DNA of 64,000 bases from Ceratothoa steindachneri (Eukaryota > Arthropoda > Malacostraca > Isopoda > Cymothoidae), in NCBI GenBank assembly GCA_963969495.1, contig OZ018317.1, forward strand, positions 226,964,099 to 227,028,098. The letters run 5' to 3'. The position numbers were made by a program, and so were the translations under genes. Below are positions 22,426-31,320 of this stretch, one piece after another. Numbering within the stretch: position 1 is the first letter of the stretch; each line of letters begins with the position of its first letter. The notes below the pieces were generated by a model that did no database searches, was not told the DNA's origin, and saw nothing but the letters and a program-made list of their open reading frames with translations.

Positions 22426-22748
22426 TATGTAAGTAGAGAATAATCCTGATTGCCCAGCAATCCCATTTTCTTTTCTTTTTAAGTGTATTAGATCTGTATT
22501 TTTTTATGTTATTTAGTGAGATGGTTTATGTTCATTAGAGTCTATTTTTTTAGTAAAAGCACTCTTTTAATTATCCTCGAACGAGCTGAAGTGGCAATAA
22601 TTGATAAAGTCAAGAAAGAAACCTATTTTATTCATTCACTAGAATAAAAATAAAGTTTAGCACTCTTAGAATACGATCCTAAAGAGATCACCGAGGCACG
22701 AACCTACACCTCAAGTTAAAGTTTATTTGGTTTATTAAAAATTAATAA

Positions 22749-22808
<60 letters not shown>

Positions 22809-23054
22809 CTCGGCTAACCTACGTCAATCAACAATGCTAATGAGTTAAATAGTGAACTTTTTCTCAAAAATATGCGCTCTTTGTATACGAACTTATTTGT
22901 GACTTCCCAATAGATCTAGAAAGTTTTAGAATTACTAAATAGGACGGAATAAGATGATGCAATGGATCATGATTGTTGCAGGCTATCGAAATAACATCAA
23001 ATGATAGTCAACATTTGTAATTATATGAACAGGAGCTATGAACATACTTTAATT
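22426..23054. other. Unassigned; contains (AT)n at 22754-22806
   Basis: A ~26-unit AT microsatellite in otherwise unrecognised AT-rich DNA. Confidence 0.6.
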
Positions 23055-23412
23055 CTAAAAAATATATTCCGCAAAATAGCCTCCAAACAAGTAAAAGTTC
23101 TAACTTTAGAGAAAATAGGCCATAGCAAAAATTGTGGACCTGATTTAAAAAAACAATGCCAGATTTAAATACAGCGCATTGAAATACATAGGAATCATTT
23201 GCAAAATCCTTGACAGCAAAAATGCGGCAGACATATTCGGAAAATGACTCAAAAATAAGTATAAGTTCTAGTTTTTAAAGAAAAAGGCCAAATTACAAAT
23301 TCTTTTCAAGAATTTGACATGATTAAGAAATCAAAAAACAATGACAGATTTGAATTCGGCGCATTGAAGTATATAAGAATCAATTGAGAAAAACATTGAC
23401 AGCAAAAATATC
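23055..23412. repeat. Two tandem ~180-bp degenerate repeat units
   Basis: Unit 1 is about 23055-23225 and unit 2 about 23226-23412. Each has TAAGTATAAGTTCTAGTTTTT-like, AAAAACAATG(C/A)CAGATTT, GCGCATTGAAATACATA-like and TTGACAGCAAAAAT blocks. The same unit heads the duplicated block at 19985-20225. Confidence 0.65.
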
Positions 23413-23979
23413 GCAGACCAGTTAATCATTTCACTAGACATTACTCTTTCTATTTTGCAAAATATATTGGTGAATTACACCTCGTGGATTCTTCTCTTAT
23501 GGCTATGATCGTTGAAGAATTTTTATTTACAAATGTTCTGGTACTAGAAGCCATTAATATAATTTCAACTTCTCTTTTTCAAAGTAGGGGTGAAATATTG
23601 GGTTTATATAAATAAGTCATTAAAATTTTAAAGCTGGATGTGAGAGATATCATTTTTCTTTTAAACAACGAGCTTTACTTAACAACATGAAGACATGAAC
23701 AATGGTTCTCCTTTGAGTCCCTCTTTTGCCAACGCCGTGTCAATAGGAAAAAAAGTGGATAGAAAGCTGTACTTACCATTTTAAACCATTTGTCTTTAAA
23801 AGATACATTAATGGTTGTTTACTGATTTTTAAACATAAGGATCACGCTCCCTTATTTCTTAATTTGATTAACCAACAACATCGAAACATCGTGTTCTCAT
23901 TGGATAAAAGAAACTAAAAACAAAATCTCTTTCTTGGATGTTAACGTTGTTCGAGTGGGTTCGAGTTGTAATACATCTA

Positions 23980-25230
23980 GAAGATGTTTCATTAAAGGCG
24001 CCGAATTTGAATTGTCGACACTTTTGTGTTTTGAATTTTGATGGCATGCTATTATCATATTTCCTATCTGATTGTATTCCGATTAATAGTTTTTTGGTTA
24101 TTTTTCAGAATACTTGCTACGGTGCGTCATGAAGAAGTTTACACCTGAGCAGCGTATTTTCATCGTGAAGACATTTTACCAAAGCGGAGAAAGTGCAACG
24201 CAAACAGTTTGAACACCTTCTACCATTTGGGGAGAAATGAAGCACCTAACGACTCTACGGTTTGTAGACTAATGCCGAAGTTTAAAACAACTGGTTCAGA
24301 TGTATAAGGCAAATTGCCTTATACATCGCCTTGTACTGAGCAACAAATTGATGTTGTTCGTGACAGTCTCAAACTGATTCGGGGCAAATCAATTCGCCGA
24401 CGTTCGCAGAATTAAGACATCCAGGCCACTTCATTACTTCGAATTCTGCATAAAGATCTCCATATGCATCAGCACAAAATTCAACTTAAGTAGAAACTTT
24501 AGCCACTTGACCACGGAAGGTGGAAGTAACTTGCTGATAGGGTTGTGGAGAGACTTGCAGCCGATAAAAGTTTGCAAAGAAAATATCTTCACTGACGTGG
24601 TACAGTTCCACTTGAGTGAATTTTTCAATGAACAAAACTGCTTGATTTGGAGAAATGAAATTCCTTGAATAATGCAAGAGCGTAAAATGAATCCACTGAA
24701 AGCGACTGTGTTGTGTATTTTGGAGGGAAGGTGGGGTGCTTGGTCAGTTCTTCTTTGAAGATGATGAATGAAATGCAGTTACCATTAATGGCAAACGTTA
24801 CCAACACCTGATATACACTCATTTATGGCCGAACTTGGAAGATACATAGATTGAAAACCTCTGGTTTCAGCAGGCTGGAGGACCTGCCACACTTCGCGCC
24901 AAACGCTTGCATTACTCCACGAAAAATATCAGCAACGAGTGATATCCTTGCCTGGTGTCCAAGAATAGCAACGAAGGTCCTGCGATCTTGCCCCTTGTGA
25001 TTTCTTCTTATAGGGGTATGTGAAGTCACAGGTATACGCAGACAAACCAAGCAATTTCAAGGAGCTCATAAATGTATGCAAACTCAGTGTAGGTGGACAT
25101 ATAGCCAATATTGTGTACGATACGTAAATGAGAGACATAACTCATTAGAAAAATACAGAAAATACCCTTTTTTAAAAGTTCGTCTTAATTACTCACCTTT
25201 AATATTCGGTGCCCTTTATAGAACACTCTT
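23980..25230 (+). mobile_element. Complete but dead mariner-like element, 1,251 bp
   Basis: The left terminus GAAGATGTTTCATTAAAGGC and the reverse complement of the right terminus, AAGAGTGTTCTATAAAGGGC, both continue into CACCGAA/CGCCGAA and so form ~26-bp imperfect TIRs. TA is present on both outer sides (23978-23979 and 25231-25232), the expected target duplication. The insertion lies inside the PLE D coding region. A truncated copy of the same insertion is at 20781. Confidence 0.85.
24129..25078 (+). pseudogene. Mariner-like transposase, broken
   Basis: It starts MKKFTPEQRIFIVKTFYQSG (an HTH-type N-terminus found in arthropod mariner relatives). With frame changes: STVCRLMPKFKTTGS near 24255, GKSIRRRSQ near 24385, LHKDLHMHQHKIQL near 24450, ENIFTDVVQFHLSEF near 24585 (first catalytic Asp kept), KRYQHLIYTHLWPNLED near 24795, WFQQAGGPATLRA near 24865 (the second Asp of WFQQDGA is Ala) and CDLAPCDFFL near 24985 (third Asp kept). 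The D-to-A change, stops and frameshifts make it inactive. Spacing suits a DD34D-type enzyme. Confidence 0.8.
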
Positions 25231-25714
25231 TATTTATAGAAAACCACAACCACCAACTTGGATAGTCAAGTTTTGAGTAGCTCTCCCAGTTACTTTATTT
25301 TAATTAGCATCAAAAGTAGAATTTTCAAAGCTAACCATATTTCTCAAACTGGTAAACAAAGCAGGGTGTTTTAAAAGATTGCTTTATCTCGAATAAACTA
25401 CTACATTCTACCATCACAAAGCACTTTCTACAATGCCTACTTTTGGTATTAATTCTAACCCTCTTTCCTTGCATTCCTTTTTGCGCCATAAAAAGTCAAT
25501 TCCATTAGGGTTGCGATCCTGTGTAGTTTATAATTATACATGTACGACCTGTCACCTTCATTATGTGGGCCAAACTGGCTTGCAACCAAGATGTAGGATC
25601 GCTAAGCAGTTAGGTTTATCTCATAAGACTTGCATTCCCATTTCCAACCCTGGAGCCTCATCCAGTTGGCAACAGTCTGATAATCACTAACATCCTCTAA
25701 CTTAGAATCGTTTA

Positions 25715-26990
25715 ACATCTTGTGAGGCTAATAATTTATTTGCAGACTCCAAGCATGGATTCAGACGTGGGCGCTCATGCTTAACAAATCTACTCGAATT
25801 TTTTCATAACATGATTTGCATCTACGATGAAACTAAAGCAGCGGATATAATTTACCTAAACTTTAAAAAGGCCTTTGATACATTTCCGCAGGAAAAGCTA
25901 TTGATGAAAATTAGAGCAATTGGAGTGAGGGGTAACATACTTAAATAGATTAAAAAGTGGCTCTTAAATCGTTCACAGCAGGTTGTTGTATATGGCGCGT
26001 GTTCAGAGTGGGACCCAGTCACCAGCTGAGTACAACAATGGTCAGTCCTGGGCCCCATTGTTATTTATTGTTTACATTAATGACTTGGATAATGGAGTGT
26101 TTAGTAGGATCTCTACATTTGCAGATGAAACAAAACTGGGAAGCTGAGCCCTTTCGAGACCCGATGTAAAGCAAATGCAAAGAGACCTTAATAAAATTGT
26201 CAAATGGGCGAATAAATGGCAAATGGGCTTCAACATAGTTAAATGCAAGGTCAGGCATTTAGGATGTCATTACTTAAAAGTAGAATACTATATGAAAGGC
26301 CAAATCCTCGAATCCGTTAAGTTAGAAAAAGACCTGGGGATTTTAATCTCAGAGGACATTAAAGTATCGAAACAATGCGCAGAAGCTTGTAAAAAAGCAA
26401 ACCAAATACTAGAATATATTTCTCTGAATTTTACTTTCAAATCGACAAATATAATTCTGCCACTATACAAAGCGCTCGTGCGCCCAAACTTTGAATATGT
26501 GGTTCAATTTTGGTCTCCCTCCCTAAACAAGGATATAGCGGAGTTAAAAAGAATGCAACGTGGGGCTACTAAACTAGTTCCTGGAATCCGAAGCAAACCG
26601 GACGGAGATAAACTTCGCTCATTAAACCTACTATCCCTTGAAAGTAGACGATTACGTGGACAGTTGATTGAGGTATTCAAAATCTTAAAAGGATTTACTA
26701 AGATTGATTACAGACTATTGTTCGAGATAGACGAAAGGGCCAACACACGCCAAGATGGTTTAAAATTTGTAAAAAAAGCGATTTAACTCTACTATAGCTC
26801 AAAATTACTTCACGTTTAAAATCACGCAAACGTGGAATAGCCTGCCCAACCGTGTAGTAGAAAGCACGTCAGTCATTATGGTCAAAAACCGACTTGATGA
26901 GTACTTCACTAGTGTAAATATAAGGTAGTAGGAACATAGAAGAAAACATCATACGAAATAAGGAGTTGGGAATAAAATGAAATGAGCAAT
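25715..26990 (+). pseudogene. CR1-like LINE reverse transcriptase relic
   Basis: SKHGFRRGRSCLTNLLEFFH at 25747-25806 is the family signature, followed by DIIYLNFKKAFDTFPQEKLL (motif A with FD), NILK..IKKWLLNRSQQVVV, then in a shifted frame PLLFIVYINDLDNGVFSRIS and FADETKLGS, where the catalytic FADD has become FADE. A long open frame 26175-26786 covers the thumb and C-terminus (VKWANKWQMGFNIVKCKVRH, LEKDLGILISEDIKVSKQCA, YKALVRPNFEYVVQFWSPSL, LNLLSLESRRLRGQLIEVFK). The C-terminal end (TWNSLPNRVV, VKNRLDEYF) runs to a stop at 26927. 5'-truncated with no endonuclease. Inactive because of the FADE change and frameshifts. Confidence 0.85.
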
Positions 26991-27394
26991 AAAAAGATGC
27001 CAGCGACACCCCCTGCATGAAGTGAATGTTAATTGGCTTTTTATTTTTCTTTCTGTCCTATAAGTACTCGTATATTATTTTCATTACTATCAGGCGTAGC
27101 GAGTACTGTTGTTATCAACCCTTGTCCGCCTCTGGTTCGAATAAGCGTGTTCGTGTACTTGAGGGATCGCTGAAACTATATGTCAAGGGTACACATGTAG
27201 ATAATTGTGTACCGTAGAAGTGAAATAGTTAGAAAAGGCATGTAAAGAAAGGTCAAATGGTACACATGTAGATAAGTGTGTACAGTAGAATACACTAACG
27301 TTAGAAAGTGGTAGTTAACATCTTCTGTAAGAGGACTGGCCTTGAGTGGACCTTAGGGTCTTTGCTGGTCCTTGTTTCTGTAGTTTTGTAGTTC
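26991..27394. other. Unassigned, with a duplicated hairpin motif
   Basis: Holds the hairpin repeat annotated at 27188-27290. No coding similarity. Confidence 0.5.
27188..27290. repeat. Two copies of a 32-bp hairpin motif, ~71 bp apart
   Basis: Units 27188-27219 and 27259-27290 each begin GGTACACATGTAGATAA and end TGTGTAC-GTAGAA. In each, GGTACACA pairs with TGTGTACC (TGTGTACA in the second). Confidence 0.7.
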
Positions 27395-27640
27395 AACATC
27401 TTTGGAGTTGAAAATCCTAGAGTCGTGGTTCATTCATAAAATAAACACTAATTTAAAAAATTACATATCTTCAATTAAATTACTTAACCAACCAACCAAT
27501 ATCCAACAGACCAACCGAACATTTTTCCTCATTGTTTTTTAACGTTACACAGGTCAATCTCTCCTTGCAATTTGTTCACATTTGTATTTTTGATTTTGTT
27601 TAAAATATAACGGGTTATTTTATTCTTAAATCTATTTAGT
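27395..27640 (+). mobile_element. PLE 3' end fragment
   Basis: Resembles the 3' region of element E at 28430-28710: TTGAAAAT-TAGAGTC, then AATAAAATAAA, CTTAACCAACCAACC-like and GGTTATTTTATT blocks in the same order. Probably the tail of a preceding head-to-tail copy. Confidence 0.6.
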
Positions 27641-27780
27641 TTAATGAAAGGAAATCCAGTTAGAGCATATATAGTAGGCTCTAAAAATTCGGCTTTTAAT
27701 ACTGGATAATTTAAACTGACTGGGAGATCTACTAAAAAAATGTGTACCCAATCTAGTGGTGGTAGGTATTCTGTAAATGG
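27641..27780 (-). pseudogene. Inverted PLE reverse transcriptase C-terminal fragment
   Basis: On the minus strand it reads NTSIYRIPTTTRLGTHFF then SSIKSRIFRAYYICSNW, the segment that should directly follow the palm of element E. It lies in reverse orientation immediately upstream of that palm. Confidence 0.7.
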
Positions 27781-28205
27781 ATGTATTGGGTTTAACTAAG
27801 AAACTTTTCCTCAAGCTTTTAAAGCTAGCTCTGGGTGATACTGTTTTTATTTTTAACAACGAGCTCTATTTACAACATGAAGGCATGGCTTTGGGTTCCC
27901 CACTGGGTCCCTCCTTTGCCAATAGCTTTTTGTGTCACTATGAAATTCGGTGGCTGGACAAGTGTCCTCTAGAATTCAGGCCTATTGTCTTCCAAAGAAT
28001 TATAGATGACTGTTTTCTATATTTTAAGCGCAGTGGTCATGCCCCCTTATTTCTCAATTATATCAACCAACAACATCGTAACATAAGGTTTTCTATGGTA
28101 ACAGAAAACAAAATCTCGTTCTTGGATATCAACGTTGTCCGAACAGGATCGACTTACAATACATCCATTTACAGCCAATCCCTTTGGGCTTGCGATCCGG
28201 TATAA
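27777..28205 (+). pseudogene. PLE reverse transcriptase palm (element E)
   Basis: An open frame of about 140 codons. Residues ~15-40 give KLALGDTVFIFNNELYLQHE, then GMALGSPLGPSFANSFLCHY (motif B), RPIVFQRIIDDCFLYFKRSG (catalytic box IIDD in place of F/YVDD) and NKISFLDINVVRTGSTYNTS. It then jumps straight into GIY-YIG sequence, because the linker is missing and partly inverted upstream. The N-terminal half of the RT is absent. Confidence 0.8.
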
Positions 28206-28456
28206 TTTACAATTATACATGTACGACATGCCACAGTCGTTATGTAGGCCAAACTAGCTTACAACTCAAATGCAGGATCTCAAAACACTTAGGTTTGTCT
28301 CATAGGACTGGTATTCCCATCTCTAAACCTGAATCCTCTTCCATCAGGCACCACTCTGAGTATCACCATCATCCTCTTAATTCTGATTCATTTACCATCT
28401 TATCTTCAGCCTTAACTTCTCTCGATTTGAAAATCTTAGAGTCACTACATCAATAA
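28184..28456 (+). pseudogene. PLE GIY-YIG endonuclease (element E)
   Basis: SGIIYNYTCTTCHSRYVGQT shows the GIY-like and YVG motifs with the Cys pair. LKCRISKHLGLSHRTGIPIS follows, then LKILESLHQ with the terminal Glu region at 28430. It is in a different frame from the RT palm with which it overlaps by a few codons. Close relative of the domain at 25433-25690. Confidence 0.75.
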
Positions 28457-29038
28457 AATAAATCCAAACCTAAATAATTACTCCTTCTCAATTAAACTAT
28501 TCACTACATAATCAACTAACACTTCACTAGATTAACTAGCCAACCGACCAAGCGAACAAATCTCGTTAGTAGTTTTTATATCCTTAGTTAGTTGATTTCT
28601 CAACTCCCACGATAAAGGTTAGTCTGTCTGTTTAATTCATTCTAATTTATCTTCGGGTTTTTTGTTGTTTTTTATAATTTAATATAATAGGTTATTTTAT
28701 TGTTTATTGCAGTTACCTATAATATTTGATATTCAAGTCAGTTTATGTTATAACTTCGCTTATTTCTATTATTTTTTAAAATTACATTGGATAGTATCAA
28801 TTAATTCTATATATTTTTATTTGTGTTTTTACTTTAATCTCAATAATTTTCAATTTTATTATTTTAACTTGTCTTCATCCGCATTTTTAGCCATTATTTA
28901 ATACATTCTTTTAACTGTTATCGTTAATATTCCTTCCCCTTCTCATTAGTCGACACAATCGCTGAAGATGGTCCTAGTGAATGTCCGAAACGTCCGACCA
29001 ATAAATGATTAGTGTAATCACCTTGTTCTTCATATTCC

Positions 29039-29041
<3 letters not shown>
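28457..29041 (+). mobile_element. 3' region of PLE E with ribozyme-like motif
   Basis: AT-rich untranslated tail. Near its end, 28961-29000 reads GCTGAAGATG, a GTCC...GTCC inverted pair, then GAAACGTCC: a short hairpin followed by the GAAAC seen at other PLE ends here. The (TA)n at 29042 begins 40 bases later. Confidence 0.6.

Positions 29042-29087
<46 letters not shown>
29042..29087. repeat. (TA)n microsatellite
   Basis: About 22 TA units between PLE E and the palindrome. Confidence 0.95.
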
Positions 29088-29089
<2 letters not shown>

Positions 29090-29257
29090 GAATTAATCCA
29101 CATTCTCCAAAGACAATTTAATTCAGAACAGTTTCGGTGTATCTCACACCCTTTTTCAACTGACACTGGATAGAAATATTAGAAAAGTGCTTACAAACAT
29201 AACACGGGGTCAGTTCGTGAAAGATCCCCTCTTTTTTTCCCAATCCCCTACTTGTGG

Positions 29258-29695
29258 CTAATAAGGGCCCCTCCCCCTGATATTGAAGGGCTGACATTTT
29301 ACTATTTTGTTTATTTCCTTTCGTATTACGGGATTAAAAGAAAATTGACCCTCAGATAGATTTAAATTAGGAACTGACGATATCAAGCTCGCTTCTACGA
29401 TTCTTCTCTTAACATAGTTAGCCGATTTAAATACCATTTTACTTCCATTGAAATCGATCGAATGATTCAAGTCTCTAACATGGCAAAATATTCCACTGCT
29501 TTGGCTGCCCACTCTAATATCTCTTTTGTGTTCGTACAATCTCTCGTCTAGATTTATCCCTGTTTCCCCTATATAAACTTTATGGCAATCGTTGCATGGT
29601 ATTGCATATACTCCTATGTTATGATGTTCTTTGGGTTTCCTAGCCTTTAAATATAATAATTCCTTAAACCAATTGATGATTGCCAGGAAACCCAA
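29258..29695 (-). CDS. GIY-YIG endonuclease domain, left arm of palindrome
   Basis: A minus-strand open frame of about 145 codons with no ATG near its start, so it is best seen as the C-terminal domain of a PLE protein. It shows HHNIGVYAIPCNDCHKVYIG then ETG (both Tyr motifs and the Cys pair), the Arg in LDERLYEHKRD, His in FCHVRDLNHSIDF and the catalytic-type Glu in RRIVEASLIS. All expected GIY-YIG residues are present. It overlaps the start of the mirrored frame on the other strand across the palindrome centre. Expression is unproven. Confidence 0.7.
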   Translation of the reverse strand: MGFLAIINWFKELLYLKARKPKEHHNIGVYAIPCNDCHKVYIGETGINLDERLYEHKRDIRVGSQSSGIFCHVRDLNHSIDFNGSKMVFKSANYVKRRIVEASLISSVPNLNLSEGQFSFNPVIRKEINKIVKCQPFNIRGRGPY

Positions 29696-30074
29696 AGAAC
29701 ATCATAACATAGGAGTATATGCAATACCATGCAACGATTGCCATAAAGTATATATAGGGGAAACAGGGAGAAATCTAGACAAGAGATTGTACGAACACGA
29801 AAGAGATATTAGAGTGGGCAGCCAAAGCAGTGGAATATTTTGCCATGTTAGAGACTTGAATCATTCGATCGATTTCAATGGAAGTAAAATGGTATTTAAA
29901 TCGGCTAACTATGTTGAGAGAAGAATCGTAGAATCGAGCTTAATATCGTCAGTTCCTAATTTAAATCTTTCTGACGGTCAATTTTCTTTTAATCCCGTAA
30001 TACGAAAGGAAATAAACAAAATAGTAAAATGTCAGCCCTTCAATATGTTTAGGCCTAACCCCTTCCCTCCCTGA
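29631..30074 (+). CDS. GIY-YIG endonuclease domain, right arm of palindrome
   Basis: The plus-strand mirror of the previous frame, about 147 codons. An ATG is available at 29676, just ahead of the conserved RKPKEHHNIGVYAIP. Key residues match the left copy; differences are few (LDKRLYEHERD, ERRIVESSLIS, NLSDGQFSF). It ends in a C-terminal tail that differs from the left copy because of a frameshift near the G-rich tract. Two intact divergent copies of the same domain in a palindrome are unusual. Confidence 0.7.
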   Translation: MGFLAFKYNNSLNQLMIARKPKEHHNIGVYAIPCNDCHKVYIGETGRNLDKRLYEHERDIRVGSQSSGIFCHVRDLNHSIDFNGSKMVFKSANYVERRIVESSLISSVPNLNLSDGQFSFNPVIRKEINKIVKCQPFNMFRPNPFPP

Positions 30075-30283
30075 TTAGCCGCAAGTAGGAGATTGGGGGG
30101 GGGGGAAAGAGGGGATCTTTCACAAACTGACCCCGTGTTATGTTTGTAAGCACTTTTCTAATATTTTCTATCCAGTGTCAGTTGAAAAATGGTGTGAGAT
30201 ACACCAAAACTGTTCTGAATTAAATTGTCTTCGGAGAATGTGGTTTAATTCCTCATCTTTTCTTGCGATATTGCATTAATTTA

Positions 30284-30285
<2 letters not shown>

Positions 30286-30347
<62 letters not shown>
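30286..30347. repeat. (TA)n microsatellite
   Basis: About 30 TA units between the large palindrome and the dwarf palindrome. Confidence 0.95.
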
Positions 30348-30350
<3 letters not shown>

Positions 30351-30387
30351 GAAAACTCACAAAGTATCGCGTGAGTATGCAATAAAT

Positions 30388-30528
30388 GCAACAAAGCCCA
30401 CAGGGAAAAATAATACGAGGATTCCAATTACTTTCGAACTTTATTTTGAGTTCTTGATAAAGAACTCGAAATAAAGTTCAAAAGTACTTGGAATCCTCGT
30501 GTTATTTTTACCTGTAGGCTTTGTTGCA
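30388..30528. mobile_element. Dwarf palindromic PLE derivative, 141 bp
   Basis: TGCAACAAAGCCCACAGGGA at the left pairs with its complement ending GGCTTTGTTGCA at the right, through ACGAGGATTCC and ACTTTCGAACTTTATTT, with the centre near 30458 (GAGTTC-ttgataaa-GAACTC). Each arm is the 3' end of a PLE A-type element, with the CTTGATAA-hairpin-CAAAAGTACTTGG motif. There is no coding sequence. TA tracts lie on both sides (30286-30347 and 30529-30547). Confidence 0.8.
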
Positions 30529-30547
30529 TATATATATATATATATAT

Positions 30548-31320
30548 GGAATATAACCCAGTAATGGGCTGTAAACCTTTATTAACTGCACGTTTCGGGC
30601 ATCGACTGGGGACAGGGTCACCTGTTTGAAGCAAAATTTATCACTGAGTAATTTTAGAATCGCGTTATGAATTTTCTTGGTGGGAAATCCATTACTCATA
30701 AAATATTTAAAAAGAAAATCCAACCCGTCAGAAAACTGCTTGCAATTAGAACAAATTTTGTAAGCACGAATTATTACATTTGAAATTAGGTTCATTTTTA
30801 ATGAAGCTGGAGAAAATTTAGCATATTTTATTCCCAGTCCTGTGAATGTTGGTTTTCTGTACGTTGAACTGACTAGTCGATTATTTATTTTTGTATGTTT
30901 AATTCCTAAAATGATAGTGTTCCATCAATTTAATATTTCTGCCAAAAACTCGATATAAGGATGTTTGCTGTTTGGGTAATGTAAAAACATTTGAACATGA
31001 TCTGGTGATGCAAATAGTGAAAGTATTTACATAATACACGTATCTAGAAAAAACTGGCGTTTTCTTCAACAAAATTTATTTATTAAAATACATAAAAAAA
31101 TATGACAGAACTGAACCGAGTGCGCTACCCATAGCAATTCCGTCTGTTTTCCGAAAATGGGTTTCATTAAATAGAAAAATACACTCCATATTGGTAATCA
31201 GAAGAAGCTTACGTATATTTTCAATGCCTATATATAGGTATATAAGTAAATAAAGAGACATCAAAATTAGCCATTGTGACTTTACTAATACCAATCTCGC
31301 TGACTTCTTAAAAAAAAATG
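30548..31320 (-). pseudogene. Penelope-like element G, reverse transcriptase part
   Basis: Right to left: 31294-31090 shows FNETHFRKTDGIAMGSALGS (motif B), then a decayed palm with no readable catalytic box. About 30895-30800 gives NNRLVSSTYRKPTFTGLGIK then YAKFSPASLKMN. 30795-30640 gives NVIIRAYKICSNCKQFSDGL and KYFMSNGFPTKKIHNAILK, the RT-to-linker region of PLEs. There is no GIY-YIG domain. At 30625-30587 the minus strand holds CCCAGTCGATGCCCGAAACG, a ribozyme-like end, just before the short TA tract. Confidence 0.75.

Larger units (their letters stand above)
23600..25740 (+). mobile_element. Penelope-like element D, split by a mariner insertion
   Basis: Left part 23600-23979 is the palm fragment also found at 20.4 kb. 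It stops after codons for NTS. Right part 25231-25740 resumes with FIYRKPQPPTW, then after a frameshift LISIKSRIFKANHI, and at 25433-25690 the GIY-YIG domain (SCVVYNYTCTTCHLHYVGQTG with Arg in QPRCRI, GLSHKTCIPISNP). Removing 23980-25232 restores the usual NTS-IYRKP junction seen in element E. Frames are otherwise broken. It ends against a CR1-like relic near 25715. Confidence 0.8.
29087..30255. mobile_element. Palindromic PLE-derived element, ~1.17 kb (element F)
   Basis: Left arm 29087-29642 is the reverse complement of right arm 29684-30255 with small indels and few substitutions; the spacer is ~41 bp. Each arm consists of a GIY-YIG coding region and a 3' region. (TA)n tracts flank both outer ends. 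The 3' region of the left arm carries GTTGAAAAAGGGTGTGAGAT then ACACCGAAACTG (minus strand), and the right arm its mirror with two changes. No reverse transcriptase is present. Confidence 0.85.
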
